From Bacteroidales bacterium UBA1736 (GTDB lineage: Bacteria; Bacteroidota; Bacteroidia; Bacteroidales; UBA932): a DNA stretch of 12,549 nucleotides. The first letter of the stretch is position 1. Each line of letters starts with the position of its first letter. Where the stretch lies: contig DCIC01000008.1 of NCBI GenBank assembly GCA_002315825.1, positions 1-12,549 on the forward strand. The letters run 5' to 3'. The notes beneath the pieces were generated by a model. That model saw nothing but the letters and a program-made list of their open reading frames with translations. It did not search any database and was not told where the DNA came from. The position numbers and the translations under genes were made by a program. Shown piece after piece: positions 4,698 through 11,456 of this stretch.

Positions 4698-6344
4698 ATG
4701 AAGAAGACAGTTATATTATCTGCACTTGCAATTGCCGTTTGTGCCTGCAACATCAACAATCCCGAGCCGGATGTCGATGGCTACCTCAGCAAGGACGAAC
4801 TGAAGATACAGACTCTCGCTGGCGGCGAACTGGGCACGACATTCAACAGTACTGCATCGGCATATCAGGACCCGGCAGAAGCTGTCAGCCGTGTCGGGAT
4901 GGACAATGAGTTCAAATATGGCGAATACTTCTTCGAGCGTACCTATAATAGAAATACGGCACCGTTCAATGGCCTCGGCCCTATTGCAGTACGTTCATCC
5001 TGCATCGATTGCCACCCCGGTTATGGTTATGGCAAACGCGTGGAATCCTACAATGCCAAGGAATACGGCAACGGATATCTGCTCGTGATCTGCAACAAGG
5101 AGACCGGCGCCTACCTGAGCAATGTCGCCGGTATGCCGCAGACTATGTCCAACGGGCCTTTCAAGCCATCAGTTGACGAAGACCAGATAAACCTTCAGTG
5201 GCTGCCATACACTGACCAGCACGGCAACAAGTTCCCGGACGGAGAAACATACAGTCTCATCTATCCCGAACTCAGCATCCCTCAGAGCGCATTCTATGTG
5301 CCGTTTGACGAGGCCAATATGTCATATTCAGACTTGACATTCCGTCTGGAAAGCACGATTGGTGTATACGGAACAGGCCTTCTGGATGCAATAGACGACG
5401 ATGACCTCCTTGAGCAATACCGTCAGGAAGAGAGCATCGGTGTAAATCTCAACCCTGCAATCTACAAGAACGGCAGCTGGGCAAGTCAGTACAGCAACAG
5501 CCGTCAGGGTGATGGCACCAAACACGCCAAGAAGTTCACCTATGCTCTCAGCCGAGGTCCTGTCCTCGACGGTCCGGGCGCAAATGCAATCTGGAACATC
5601 ACAAATGTGACCAGGAAGGATCGCAGTTACCATTATCTTGACATCAATGGCAAACTGTACGCGAAAACCGCCTCTAAAGACCCAGACGTGCAGGCAAACT
5701 TCTACAAGTACTTCCCTCTCGACAAGTACAAAGAACTTACCGGAGTCGATCCTACCGGTGATGTGGAGAAGGATATCTACAACTATCTCACAAGCACGAA
5801 TCTTCCAGCCGAGATGAAGGACAATGACTATGCAGACTTTATGATCTGGCATCGTGGCCTCGCAGTTCCGGCAGCACGTAACCTCGATGATCCAAAGGTA
5901 CAGAAGGGTCACAAACTGTTCCGCGAAATCGGCTGTGCATACTGCCATAAACCATCCTGGAAGACAGGAGAGGACAAGGTATACGACCCGAACCTCTTCT
6001 TTGTCAACGGAGAGAAGGTCGTAGACGGAAAGAAGAAAGTGATGCCAACCTACCCGAATCAGACAATATGGCCATATACTGATATGATCCAGCATCGCCT
6101 CTGTATGATAAATGATATCAGGACCGGATGGTGCCGCACCACCCCGCTTTGGGGAAGAGGGCTGTCAGGTATATGCGCAGGACACGAGGACCGTATGCAC
6201 GACCGCAGGGCAAGAAATACTGTGGAGGCCATTATGTGGCACGGAACATCAGAAGAAAGTGACGCATACGAATCAACCCAGAAATTCTATAATCTCACGA
6301 AAGAAGAGCGAGACGCAGTCGTCGCATTCATAAATGCAATATGA
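4698..6344 (+). CDS. Di-heme oxidoreductase lipoprotein (COG3488/DUF1111 type)
   Basis: This 548-residue protein has a lipoprotein signal peptide (Cys17 in AVCAC) and two CxxCH heme attachment sites: CIDCH at 102-106 and CAYCH at 413-417. It ends in the family's hallmark region DIRTGWCRTTPLWGRG, then HDRRARNTVEAIMWHG. It belongs to the di-heme oxidoreductase family often called thiol oxidoreductase, related to MauG and bacterial cytochrome c peroxidases. Its substrate is unknown. It should be anchored in the outer or inner membrane facing the periplasm, and both hemes must be attached there. Members commonly sit beside imelysin genes in iron-regulated clusters, which matches the remnant upstream. 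Its stop overlaps the start of the CcsA-like gene by 4 bases (ATGA). Both heme motifs are intact, so the enzyme may work although its upstream partner is broken. Confidence 0.85.
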   Translation: MKKTVILSALAIAVCACNINNPEPDVDGYLSKDELKIQTLAGGELGTTFNSTASAYQDPAEAVSRVGMDNEFKYGEYFFERTYNRNTAPFNGLGPIAVRSSCIDCHPGYGYGKRVESYNAKEYGNGYLLVICNKETGAYLSNVAGMPQTMSNGPFKPSVDEDQINLQWLPYTDQHGNKFPDGETYSLIYPELSIPQSAFYVPFDEANMSYSDLTFRLESTIGVYGTGLLDAIDDDDLLEQYRQEESIGVNLNPAIYKNGSWASQYSNSRQGDGTKHAKKFTYALSRGPVLDGPGANAIWNITNVTRKDRSYHYLDINGKLYAKTASKDPDVQANFYKYFPLDKYKELTGVDPTGDVEKDIYNYLTSTNLPAEMKDNDYADFMIWHRGLAVPAARNLDDPKVQKGHKLFREIGCAYCHKPSWKTGEDKVYDPNLFFVNGEKVVDGKKKVMPTYPNQTIWPYTDMIQHRLCMINDIRTGWCRTTPLWGRGLSGICAGHEDRMHDRRARNTVEAIMWHGTSEESDAYESTQKFYNLTKEERDAVVAFINAI

Positions 6345-7642
6345 TCTATATTGTAACCGTAATTGTTTTGTTTCTTAGTGTGCAGCTGCCGATGGCGGCT
6401 GCACCTAAGGTTTTTACTCCAGAGGTGGCTGAAAGTCTGGGAGAACTGGAAATCTATCATAACGGACGTATTACAAGTGTCCGTTGTTTTGCGGATGAAT
6501 ATGTCCGTAAAGTATATGGAAGGCAGCGTGTAAAGGGCTATTCATCAACTCAGGTGCTTTCCGGCTGGATGTTCTATTACGACAGCTGGAAGGATGTGCC
6601 AGCAAAAAAGGAGGAAAACCGTTATCTGATGAATAATGTGGCCTCCGGTATGCCGCTGGCCATTTTCCCATATACCGACGAATCCGGGGAAGTTACCTGC
6701 TGGTACAGTCCTGCTCAGCAATTGCCGGCAGACATTCCTTCGGATGAATGGGTATTTATGCGAAGAGTTCTCACCGTTGTTGGGGAGATGGTCTTCAAGG
6801 GGGAAAACAAGCAGGCTGTGGAGTTTCTGCAGAAGGTGCACAAATACCAATTGGACAAATTGGGAATGGCTGCCCCGGACGAGAGGACAAGGAAGCTGGA
6901 AGAAATCTACAGCCGGATAGGAATGACGAAAATACCGGCCATTATCGCCATTATGCTTGGTATGCTCCTGTTTGTGCTGACAAGATTCCCAAATGTGCGC
7001 AAATTGCGTTTCGCTTCATATATTCTCGCATTGTATCCTGCGACACTTCTGCTGCTCCGCGCTCTGGTATTGCATGGTGTCCCAATGAAGTCCGGTGCGG
7101 AATTTATGGAAGCCATAGCACTTGCAGCCCTGCTCTTCGCATCGCCACAGGGACTTCTTGTGGGAGGATTTGCAATGCTCGTTGCTTCACTCGACATATC
7201 CTCTCCATATCTAGGGGCCGTTTCTGGTGCGCTTCAATCTCCGTTCCTCCCCTTCCACGTGGGCTGCATAATGCTGAGTTACACTATGTTTGCGCTTATC
7301 TGCCTTAACAGCATTTCAGCATTTTTCAGCAAAGACAGGCACGCTGCAACTCAAGCAAGCCGCAAAATGATGTACCCTGCAGTAATCCTTCTCGCCGCTG
7401 GAACAATCATAGGTTCTTTCTGGGCAAAAGTAGCCTGGGGCAGTTACTGGAGCTGGGATCCAAAGGAAACTTGGGCGCTGATCACTTTGATTATCTACTC
7501 ATTCAGCATCTGCAACAATGGCTTCAAGTTGCTGAAGAACGACAAAGCATACAATTTATTCTGTATCTTTGCCTTCATAGCGGTGCTGTTCACCTATTTT
7601 GGTGTCAATTACATCTTGGGAGGAATGCACAGCTATGCTTAG
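6341..7642 (+). CDS. ccsA: CcsA-like cytochrome c assembly protein with N-terminal periplasmic domain
   Basis: The 433-residue protein combines an N-terminal signal-like segment (1-20), a soluble region (about 22-195), and a C-terminal multi-pass CcsA/ResC-type domain of about seven membrane segments. The heme-handling WWD signature is clear: WGSYWSWDPKETW at 366-378. Candidate heme-ligand histidines are His245 (ALVLHGVP), His306 (LPFHVG) and His430 (GGMHSYA). System II proteins of this type carry heme across the membrane and attach it to CxxCH motifs. The soluble region contains YVRKVYG and QVLSGWMFYYDSW, a pattern also found before the CcsA part of large Bacteroidota CcsB-CcsA fusions. This protein may therefore be a shortened fusion lacking the ResB membrane part; that comparison is from memory. 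It overlaps the di-heme gene by 4 bases and the next gene by 8, so its dedicated client is probably the di-heme protein. Confidence 0.85.
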   Translation: MIYIVTVIVLFLSVQLPMAAAPKVFTPEVAESLGELEIYHNGRITSVRCFADEYVRKVYGRQRVKGYSSTQVLSGWMFYYDSWKDVPAKKEENRYLMNNVASGMPLAIFPYTDESGEVTCWYSPAQQLPADIPSDEWVFMRRVLTVVGEMVFKGENKQAVEFLQKVHKYQLDKLGMAAPDERTRKLEEIYSRIGMTKIPAIIAIMLGMLLFVLTRFPNVRKLRFASYILALYPATLLLLRALVLHGVPMKSGAEFMEAIALAALLFASPQGLLVGGFAMLVASLDISSPYLGAVSGALQSPFLPFHVGCIMLSYTMFALICLNSISAFFSKDRHAATQASRKMMYPAVILLAAGTIIGSFWAKVAWGSYWSWDPKETWALITLIIYSFSICNNGFKLLKNDKAYNLFCIFAFIAVLFTYFGVNYILGGMHSYA

Positions 7643-8204
7643 AATACCTGACACAATGAGCAACAAAGAATCTGTTTTCAATATCATTTCCGACATCCGC
7701 AAGTCAGATAAGGCTCCAGTGCACCTCGACAACATCGATTTGGATGGTCTCAAGGACCTGGTCGCATATCTGCGAATATCGCATAGCCATTATGTGGAAG
7801 AATGCTTTCCACGTCTTCACGAGGCCGTACACACGATGCTTCAGGACTGCGATGCACAGGTCAGCACTGCGATGAACCGTTTCTTCGACGAATATGAAAA
7901 ACAAGTTTTTCAGCACTTCAGATACGAAGAAAGGCATCTCTTCCCCGAGGCAGATGCGTTGATAGCAGGCCGAAAGATAGACAGAGCAAAATTAGCCGCA
8001 AACAACGGCTGCCATGACCATAACGGTATGGAAACAAGCCTCAAGGATATGAAGATGCTTGTGATCAATCACATCGCGTCTTCCGACAAGCTTGTAGTTC
8101 TTTCATATCTGTTCCGGCTGGAAGATGACATTCACAAACACGTAATCATCGAGGACCGCCTGTTTGTACCTCTTCTGATTAAATTAGCTGGCAAAAATGA
8201 GTAA
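7635..8204 (+). CDS. Hemerythrin-domain (HHE) protein
   Basis: This 189-residue protein is predicted to bind a non-heme di-iron centre. Two HHE-type helices are visible: HFRYEERHLFP, with His94 and Glu98/99, and HKHVIIEDRLFVP, with His167/169 and Glu173/Asp174. Further candidate ligands lie in the first helix (SHSH, about 49-52) and in HDH (127-129). Such proteins bind oxygen or NO, or help repair iron-sulfur clusters (RIC/ScdA family). ATG 7635 was preferred: it overlaps the ccsA stop by 8 bases and keeps the N-terminal IPDTMSN segment, similar to the start of long Bacteroidota homologues; ATG 7656 is the alternative. Compared with those homologues, the N-terminal DUF542-like part appears shortened. 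The location between a cytochrome assembly gene and a regulator points to a role in sensing oxygen, iron or NO. It overlaps the next gene by 8 bases. Confidence 0.8.
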   Translation: MLRIPDTMSNKESVFNIISDIRKSDKAPVHLDNIDLDGLKDLVAYLRISHSHYVEECFPRLHEAVHTMLQDCDAQVSTAMNRFFDEYEKQVFQHFRYEERHLFPEADALIAGRKIDRAKLAANNGCHDHNGMETSLKDMKMLVINHIASSDKLVVLSYLFRLEDDIHKHVIIEDRLFVPLLIKLAGKNE

Positions 8205-8766
8205 TCGCAAGTACAGAATATTCCTGGTAGAGCCATCGGAAGCCCTGGCCTGCGGTTTCGCATCTCTCGCAGAAAGCACGGGAGAATTTGTCGTTGTTGC
8301 CTCTTCATCGTCACTTTCAGACAAATCAGGGAATAACAATGCGGACATAATAGTTGTGAATCCAGTCTCCGAAGGCTTTGACAACCTGGAAAAGCTGAAG
8401 GCATGCCAAACAAATGGTCCCAAACTGGTCATACTTGCCCACGAAAACTATCCGGAAAGATTTACTGCCCCATTTGATGGAGTGATCAGCGTTTATGACT
8501 CAAAAGCCACGATTATCAAGAAACTGCGTGCCGCCGCCAGCTCGGAGAGCTCCAAGGAAGAGAACACCTGCGAGTTGAGCCTGAGGGAAAAGGAGATCCT
8601 GAGTGCCGTGGCGAAAGGACTCACCAACAAGGCAATTGCAGAAAAATATTTCATTTCAGTCAATACCGTCATTACCCACAGACGCAACATCACTGCCAAG
8701 CTTGGCATCAACTCTATTTCGGGTCTGACCGTCTATGCAGTAATCCACGGTCTTATAGAAGCTTAA
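8197..8766 (+). CDS. LuxR/NarL-type regulator with degenerate receiver domain
   Basis: The 189-residue protein has a receiver-like N-terminal domain (about 5-113) and a clear LuxR-type helix-turn-helix at 128-182 (LSLREKEILSAVAKGLTNKAIAEKYFISVNTVITHRR). The receiver lacks the phosphorylation machinery. The usual acidic pair is Glu12-Pro13, the phospho-acceptor position (NADIIVVNP) holds Asn55, and the conserved Lys is not seen. It should not be controlled by ordinary phosphorylation. Similar pseudo-receiver regulators follow hemerythrin genes in other Bacteroidota, as far as I recall. Its start lies inside the hemerythrin stop (ATGAGTAA), so the two are coupled, and hemerythrin may be its signal-sensing partner. 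It probably controls this operon or iron/redox genes elsewhere. No histidine kinase for it is nearby. Confidence 0.85.
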   Translation: MSNRKYRIFLVEPSEALACGFASLAESTGEFVVVASSSSLSDKSGNNNADIIVVNPVSEGFDNLEKLKACQTNGPKLVILAHENYPERFTAPFDGVISVYDSKATIIKKLRAAASSESSKEENTCELSLREKEILSAVAKGLTNKAIAEKYFISVNTVITHRRNITAKLGINSISGLTVYAVIHGLIEA

Positions 8767-8772
8767 AATGAT

Positions 8773-9420
8773 ATGTCAAAGACTTTCAATGCAGCACTCT
8801 TCGATCTGGACGGCACCCTGTGCGACACTGAACCGCACTACGTAGCCTTCTGGAACAGAATGGGACAGATGTACCGTCCGGATCTGGAGAATTTCGGGAA
8901 ACTGGTGCAGGGCATTCCGCCCAAGATATCCATAGACACCTACCTCTCCGACGTGAGCGAGGAAGTGTGGCCGGCTCTGCACGAGATGGAGGCCAATCTC
9001 CCCTACTCCTGGTTCCCTGGTGCGTTGGAGCTCATTCGCAATCTTAAGGAAAATGGTGTAAAATGCGCAGTGGTCACCAGTTCCAACAAATTCAAGATGG
9101 CCTGCGTGGCGAAAGGTCTTCCAGGCTTTGACTCCTACTTTGATGCCGTACTCACAATGGAACAGTTCAGCCGTCCGAAACCGGCACCGGACTGCTTCCT
9201 CCTGGGTGCCGAAACCCTTGGCTGCCAGCCCTCTGAGTGCATCGTTTTCGAGGATTCTCTTTCCGGCCTGAAGTCAGGTATGGACGCCGGGATCTTCACC
9301 GTGGCCCTGGCCAGCAGCAACAGCCGTGAGGTTCTAGAAGGCCATTGCGACCTGATCCTGGACAGTTTCCTTGATACAAGCTACGACAAGCTTAAAGAAA
9401 ACTTGAAGCAGAGACCGTGA
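8773..9420 (+). CDS. HAD-superfamily phosphatase (beta-phosphoglucomutase-like subfamily)
   Basis: The 215-residue protein has all four HAD motifs. These are FDLDGTL with nucleophile Asp11 and acid/base Asp13, VVTSSN (motif II, about 100-105), RPKPAPD with Lys136, and VFEDSLSG with Glu160/Asp161. The region between motifs I and II (about 18-90) forms the helical cap typical of subfamily I phosphatases and beta-phosphoglucomutases. The cytoplasmic substrate, probably a small phosphorylated metabolite, cannot be told from sequence. It starts 6 bases after the regulator stop and is likely the last gene of the operon. Its end overlaps the end of the opposite-strand kinase gene by 40 bases (9381-9420), so no terminator separates them. 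Confidence 0.85.
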   Translation: MSKTFNAALFDLDGTLCDTEPHYVAFWNRMGQMYRPDLENFGKLVQGIPPKISIDTYLSDVSEEVWPALHEMEANLPYSWFPGALELIRNLKENGVKCAVVTSSNKFKMACVAKGLPGFDSYFDAVLTMEQFSRPKPAPDCFLLGAETLGCQPSECIVFEDSLSGLKSGMDAGIFTVALASSNSREVLEGHCDLILDSFLDTSYDKLKENLKQRP

Positions 9421-10610
9421 GGCTGCATCTGAGCAGCATTGATTGTGCCTCCGTGGAATGCGATAGCGTTCTTGACAATTGAAAGACCGAGACCGGAGCC
9501 TTCTGCCTTGTGGGCATTTTCCTCAGGGATGCGATAGAAACGCTCAAATATCTTTCCGAGATGCTCATCGCTGACGCCCTTGCCAGTATCGTAGTATGTA
9601 AAGTGAGCCATACTGTCAGATATAGTGCAGTCGAGATGAATCATTATTCCATCGCCGCCATAGCGTATGGAATTCTCCACAAGATTCCTGAACAGGGCAT
9701 AAAGCAGCGACTGATTTCCCTTGATGCTAAGGTCCTCTGGAATGCAGTTCTCCACCACTATCCCCTTCTCTGTAATATTTGAAGAGAACTCCTCAAACAC
9801 TTCGTCTGTCAGCTTCCTTATGCCAAGATGCTCCATACTCAGCATCTCAGGAGCCTCTTCCATCTTTGTAATGAGCGATATGTCGCGAATCATATCGGAC
9901 AATCTCAAAGTCTGCAGATAAGCCCTCTCAGTGAAAAGTTCCCTCTTCTCCTGATCTATGTCGGGATTATCCACGAGAGTCTCAAGGTATCCTCGAATAC
10001 TCGTGACAGGGGTTCTGAGTTCGTGTGCTAGATTTCCGGTTATCCTCTTCTTCTGAGACTGGAGTTTCAGGTCGGATTCCTTCTCGGCATCTTCGTCGGC
10101 ACGCACGGAAAGCTTCCATATCGCGAAAACTGCCATTGCGAACAAAAGGAGTATGATGATCATCAGAAGCCAGTCCGGATGCAGAAAACGCCTCTGAGCC
10201 ATCTCGAATGGCAATGCGGTACGAACGATCACATCGCCGTATCTCCTTGCGAAATAAATGTATTCGATACCGGCAGTTTCCGATTTTCTGATCGAGCAGC
10301 CGTCCTTCCCGTCAAGGCAGGACTTGATCTCCGGACGGGAAAGATGGTTGTCCAGAATCTCCGTCGGCTCGTAGGAATCATATAACACAGAGCCGTCGAG
10401 TTTGATCACGGAAACTCGGATGTCATTTGGCAGAAGAGCGGTAGTCCTCGAATAATCGTCGGTACGGGAAACTATGTCCGCATAGCCTTCCAGCCGGGAG
10501 GATAGTATAGCCTTTTTGTAACTGTGCTCACTGCTGAGCGCCACCACTGTGATTACAGCGGCAAAGACGGCGAATACGGCCGTAACCCATATCCACAGAC
10601 GCTTATTCAT
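9381..10610 (-). CDS. PhoR-like membrane sensor histidine kinase
   Basis: The 409-residue protein has a transmembrane segment near the start (about 4-26), a periplasmic domain of about 115 residues, a second transmembrane segment (about 147-167), then the kinase core. The H box NLAHELRTPVTS places the phosphorylated His at 196. The N box (RNLVENSIRYGG, about 308-319), G1 (DTGKGV), F box and G2 (GSGLGLSI) are all present. It should phosphorylate the PhoB-like regulator encoded just upstream. Two starts are possible: ATG 10610, which overlaps the regulator stop by 8 bases (ATGAATAA), or an in-frame TTG at 10619. I prefer the ATG. There is no PAS or HAMP domain that I can recognise. Because a phosphate transporter follows on the other side of the regulator, the signal is probably phosphate supply, but this is inferred from context only. 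Confidence 0.9.
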   Translation of the reverse strand: MNKRLWIWVTAVFAVFAAVITVVALSSEHSYKKAILSSRLEGYADIVSRTDDYSRTTALLPNDIRVSVIKLDGSVLYDSYEPTEILDNHLSRPEIKSCLDGKDGCSIRKSETAGIEYIYFARRYGDVIVRTALPFEMAQRRFLHPDWLLMIIILLLFAMAVFAIWKLSVRADEDAEKESDLKLQSQKKRITGNLAHELRTPVTSIRGYLETLVDNPDIDQEKRELFTERAYLQTLRLSDMIRDISLITKMEEAPEMLSMEHLGIRKLTDEVFEEFSSNITEKGIVVENCIPEDLSIKGNQSLLYALFRNLVENSIRYGGDGIMIHLDCTISDSMAHFTYYDTGKGVSDEHLGKIFERFYRIPEENAHKAEGSGLGLSIVKNAIAFHGGTINAAQMQPHGLCFKFSLSLS

Positions 10611-11283
10611 TGCATTCAATGCTATAACCGAATCCGGCCCTATTGCTTATCATATCCCTGCAAGGGCCAAGTTTTGAGCGGATGCGGGCAATATGTACGT
10701 CTACGGTTCTGTCCAAGACGTATGGAGCATCCTTCCAGAGTTCGCGTATGAAATCGGAGCGCGAGAAGGTCTTTCCGGGATTTGAGCAAAGCAGATGGAT
10801 GATGTCATATTCCTTGCGGGATAACTGCACCGGCGTACCAGCCACGGATACGCTTTTGTTGACGGTATCAATGAGCAGGTCGCCCAATACTATGTTGGAT
10901 GCACTCTGGCTCTCCGGAGAGCATCTTTTCAGCACAGCCTTGACTCTGACCAGGACCTCGTTGATGGAGAAAGGCTTGCTGATATAGTCATCCCCTCCTG
11001 CAGAGAAGCCGGTCAGAAGGTCGTTTTCCGTATTTCTGGCGGTCAGGAAAATGATGGGTACATTGCAGTTGTCCACCTTGCGCAAAGTGTCGGCAAGCTT
11101 GAAACCGGACATTCCCGGGAGCATTATATCAAGTAGTATGATGTCTGGCACAGAGCCCTTGCGGATCTGCACGAGAGCAGCTTCCGCAGTGCCGCAATCA
11201 ACAGTGTCATAGCCTGCGGCAGAGAGGTTGAAGGCCAGGATCTCACGTATATCCGCCTCGTCGTCTACGATCATCACTTTCAT
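10603..11283 (-). CDS. PhoB-like OmpR-family response regulator
   Basis: The 226-residue protein has a complete receiver domain: acidic Asp7/Asp8 (VDDE), phospho-acceptor Asp52 (IILLDIMLPG), Thr81, and Lys103 (SKPFS). A winged-helix DNA-binding domain follows (about 130-224), with LSRKEYDIIHLLCSNPGKTFSR and TVDVHIARIRSKLG. This is the normal length for OmpR/PhoB proteins. It forms an operon with the kinase, with an 8-base overlap. It is divergent from a Na/Pi cotransporter with 173 bases between the two starts. A Pho-box-like direct repeat lies in that gap. I therefore suggest a PhoB role, but general OmpR-type regulators look alike, and only the context supports phosphate. Confidence 0.9.
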   Translation of the reverse strand: MKVMIVDDEADIREILAFNLSAAGYDTVDCGTAEAALVQIRKGSVPDIILLDIMLPGMSGFKLADTLRKVDNCNVPIIFLTARNTENDLLTGFSAGGDDYISKPFSINEVLVRVKAVLKRCSPESQSASNIVLGDLLIDTVNKSVSVAGTPVQLSRKEYDIIHLLCSNPGKTFSRSDFIRELWKDAPYVLDRTVDVHIARIRSKLGPCRDMISNRAGFGYSIECNE

Positions 11284-11290
11284 ACGGATG

Positions 11291-11298
11291 CAAAATTA
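11291..11298 (-). promoter_or_regulatory. -7-like box of the response-regulator gene
   Basis: On the minus strand TAATTTTG matches TAnnTTTG perfectly and ends 8 bases before the regulator ATG. Transcription would start almost at the start codon, giving a very short or absent leader. No good -33 TTTG lies at the usual distance, so the site is only a candidate; activation by a bound regulator could compensate. Confidence 0.35.
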
Positions 11299-11328
11299 GT
11301 GTATTCCCTGATACAATATCATTACGCC

Positions 11329-11346
11329 TTGTTAAGATTTTGTTAC
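11329..11346. promoter_or_regulatory. Pho-box-like direct repeat
   Basis: TTGTTAA (11329-11335) and TTGTTAC (11340-11346) repeat with an 11-base period and a 4-base spacer, GATT. A third near-copy, CTGTTAA, lies at 11361-11367. The PhoB box of enterobacteria also consists of 7-base direct repeats (CTGTCAT-like) with 11-base spacing. The site lies between the PhoB-like regulator and the phosphate transporter, where a regulator could control both. Function is inferred. Confidence 0.4.
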
Positions 11347-11456
11347 AAGGGACTGCAATGCTGTTAAGTCTGCCCTAAAAGCGCGAAACACAAAGGGCGG
11401 AACCATTGTCACAATATGCGGAACACGCACATTTGCGCCAGCAAAAAACAGATGAA

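Noticed and set aside
5328..6095. 255-residue minus-strand frame inside the di-heme gene
   Set aside because: It is a shadow of the GC-rich codons of a gene with clear heme motifs, and it has no recognisable domain.
6748..7308. 186-residue plus-strand frame inside ccsA
   Set aside because: It is a +1 frame shadow of the CcsA-like gene, Cys/Arg/His-rich and without a domain.
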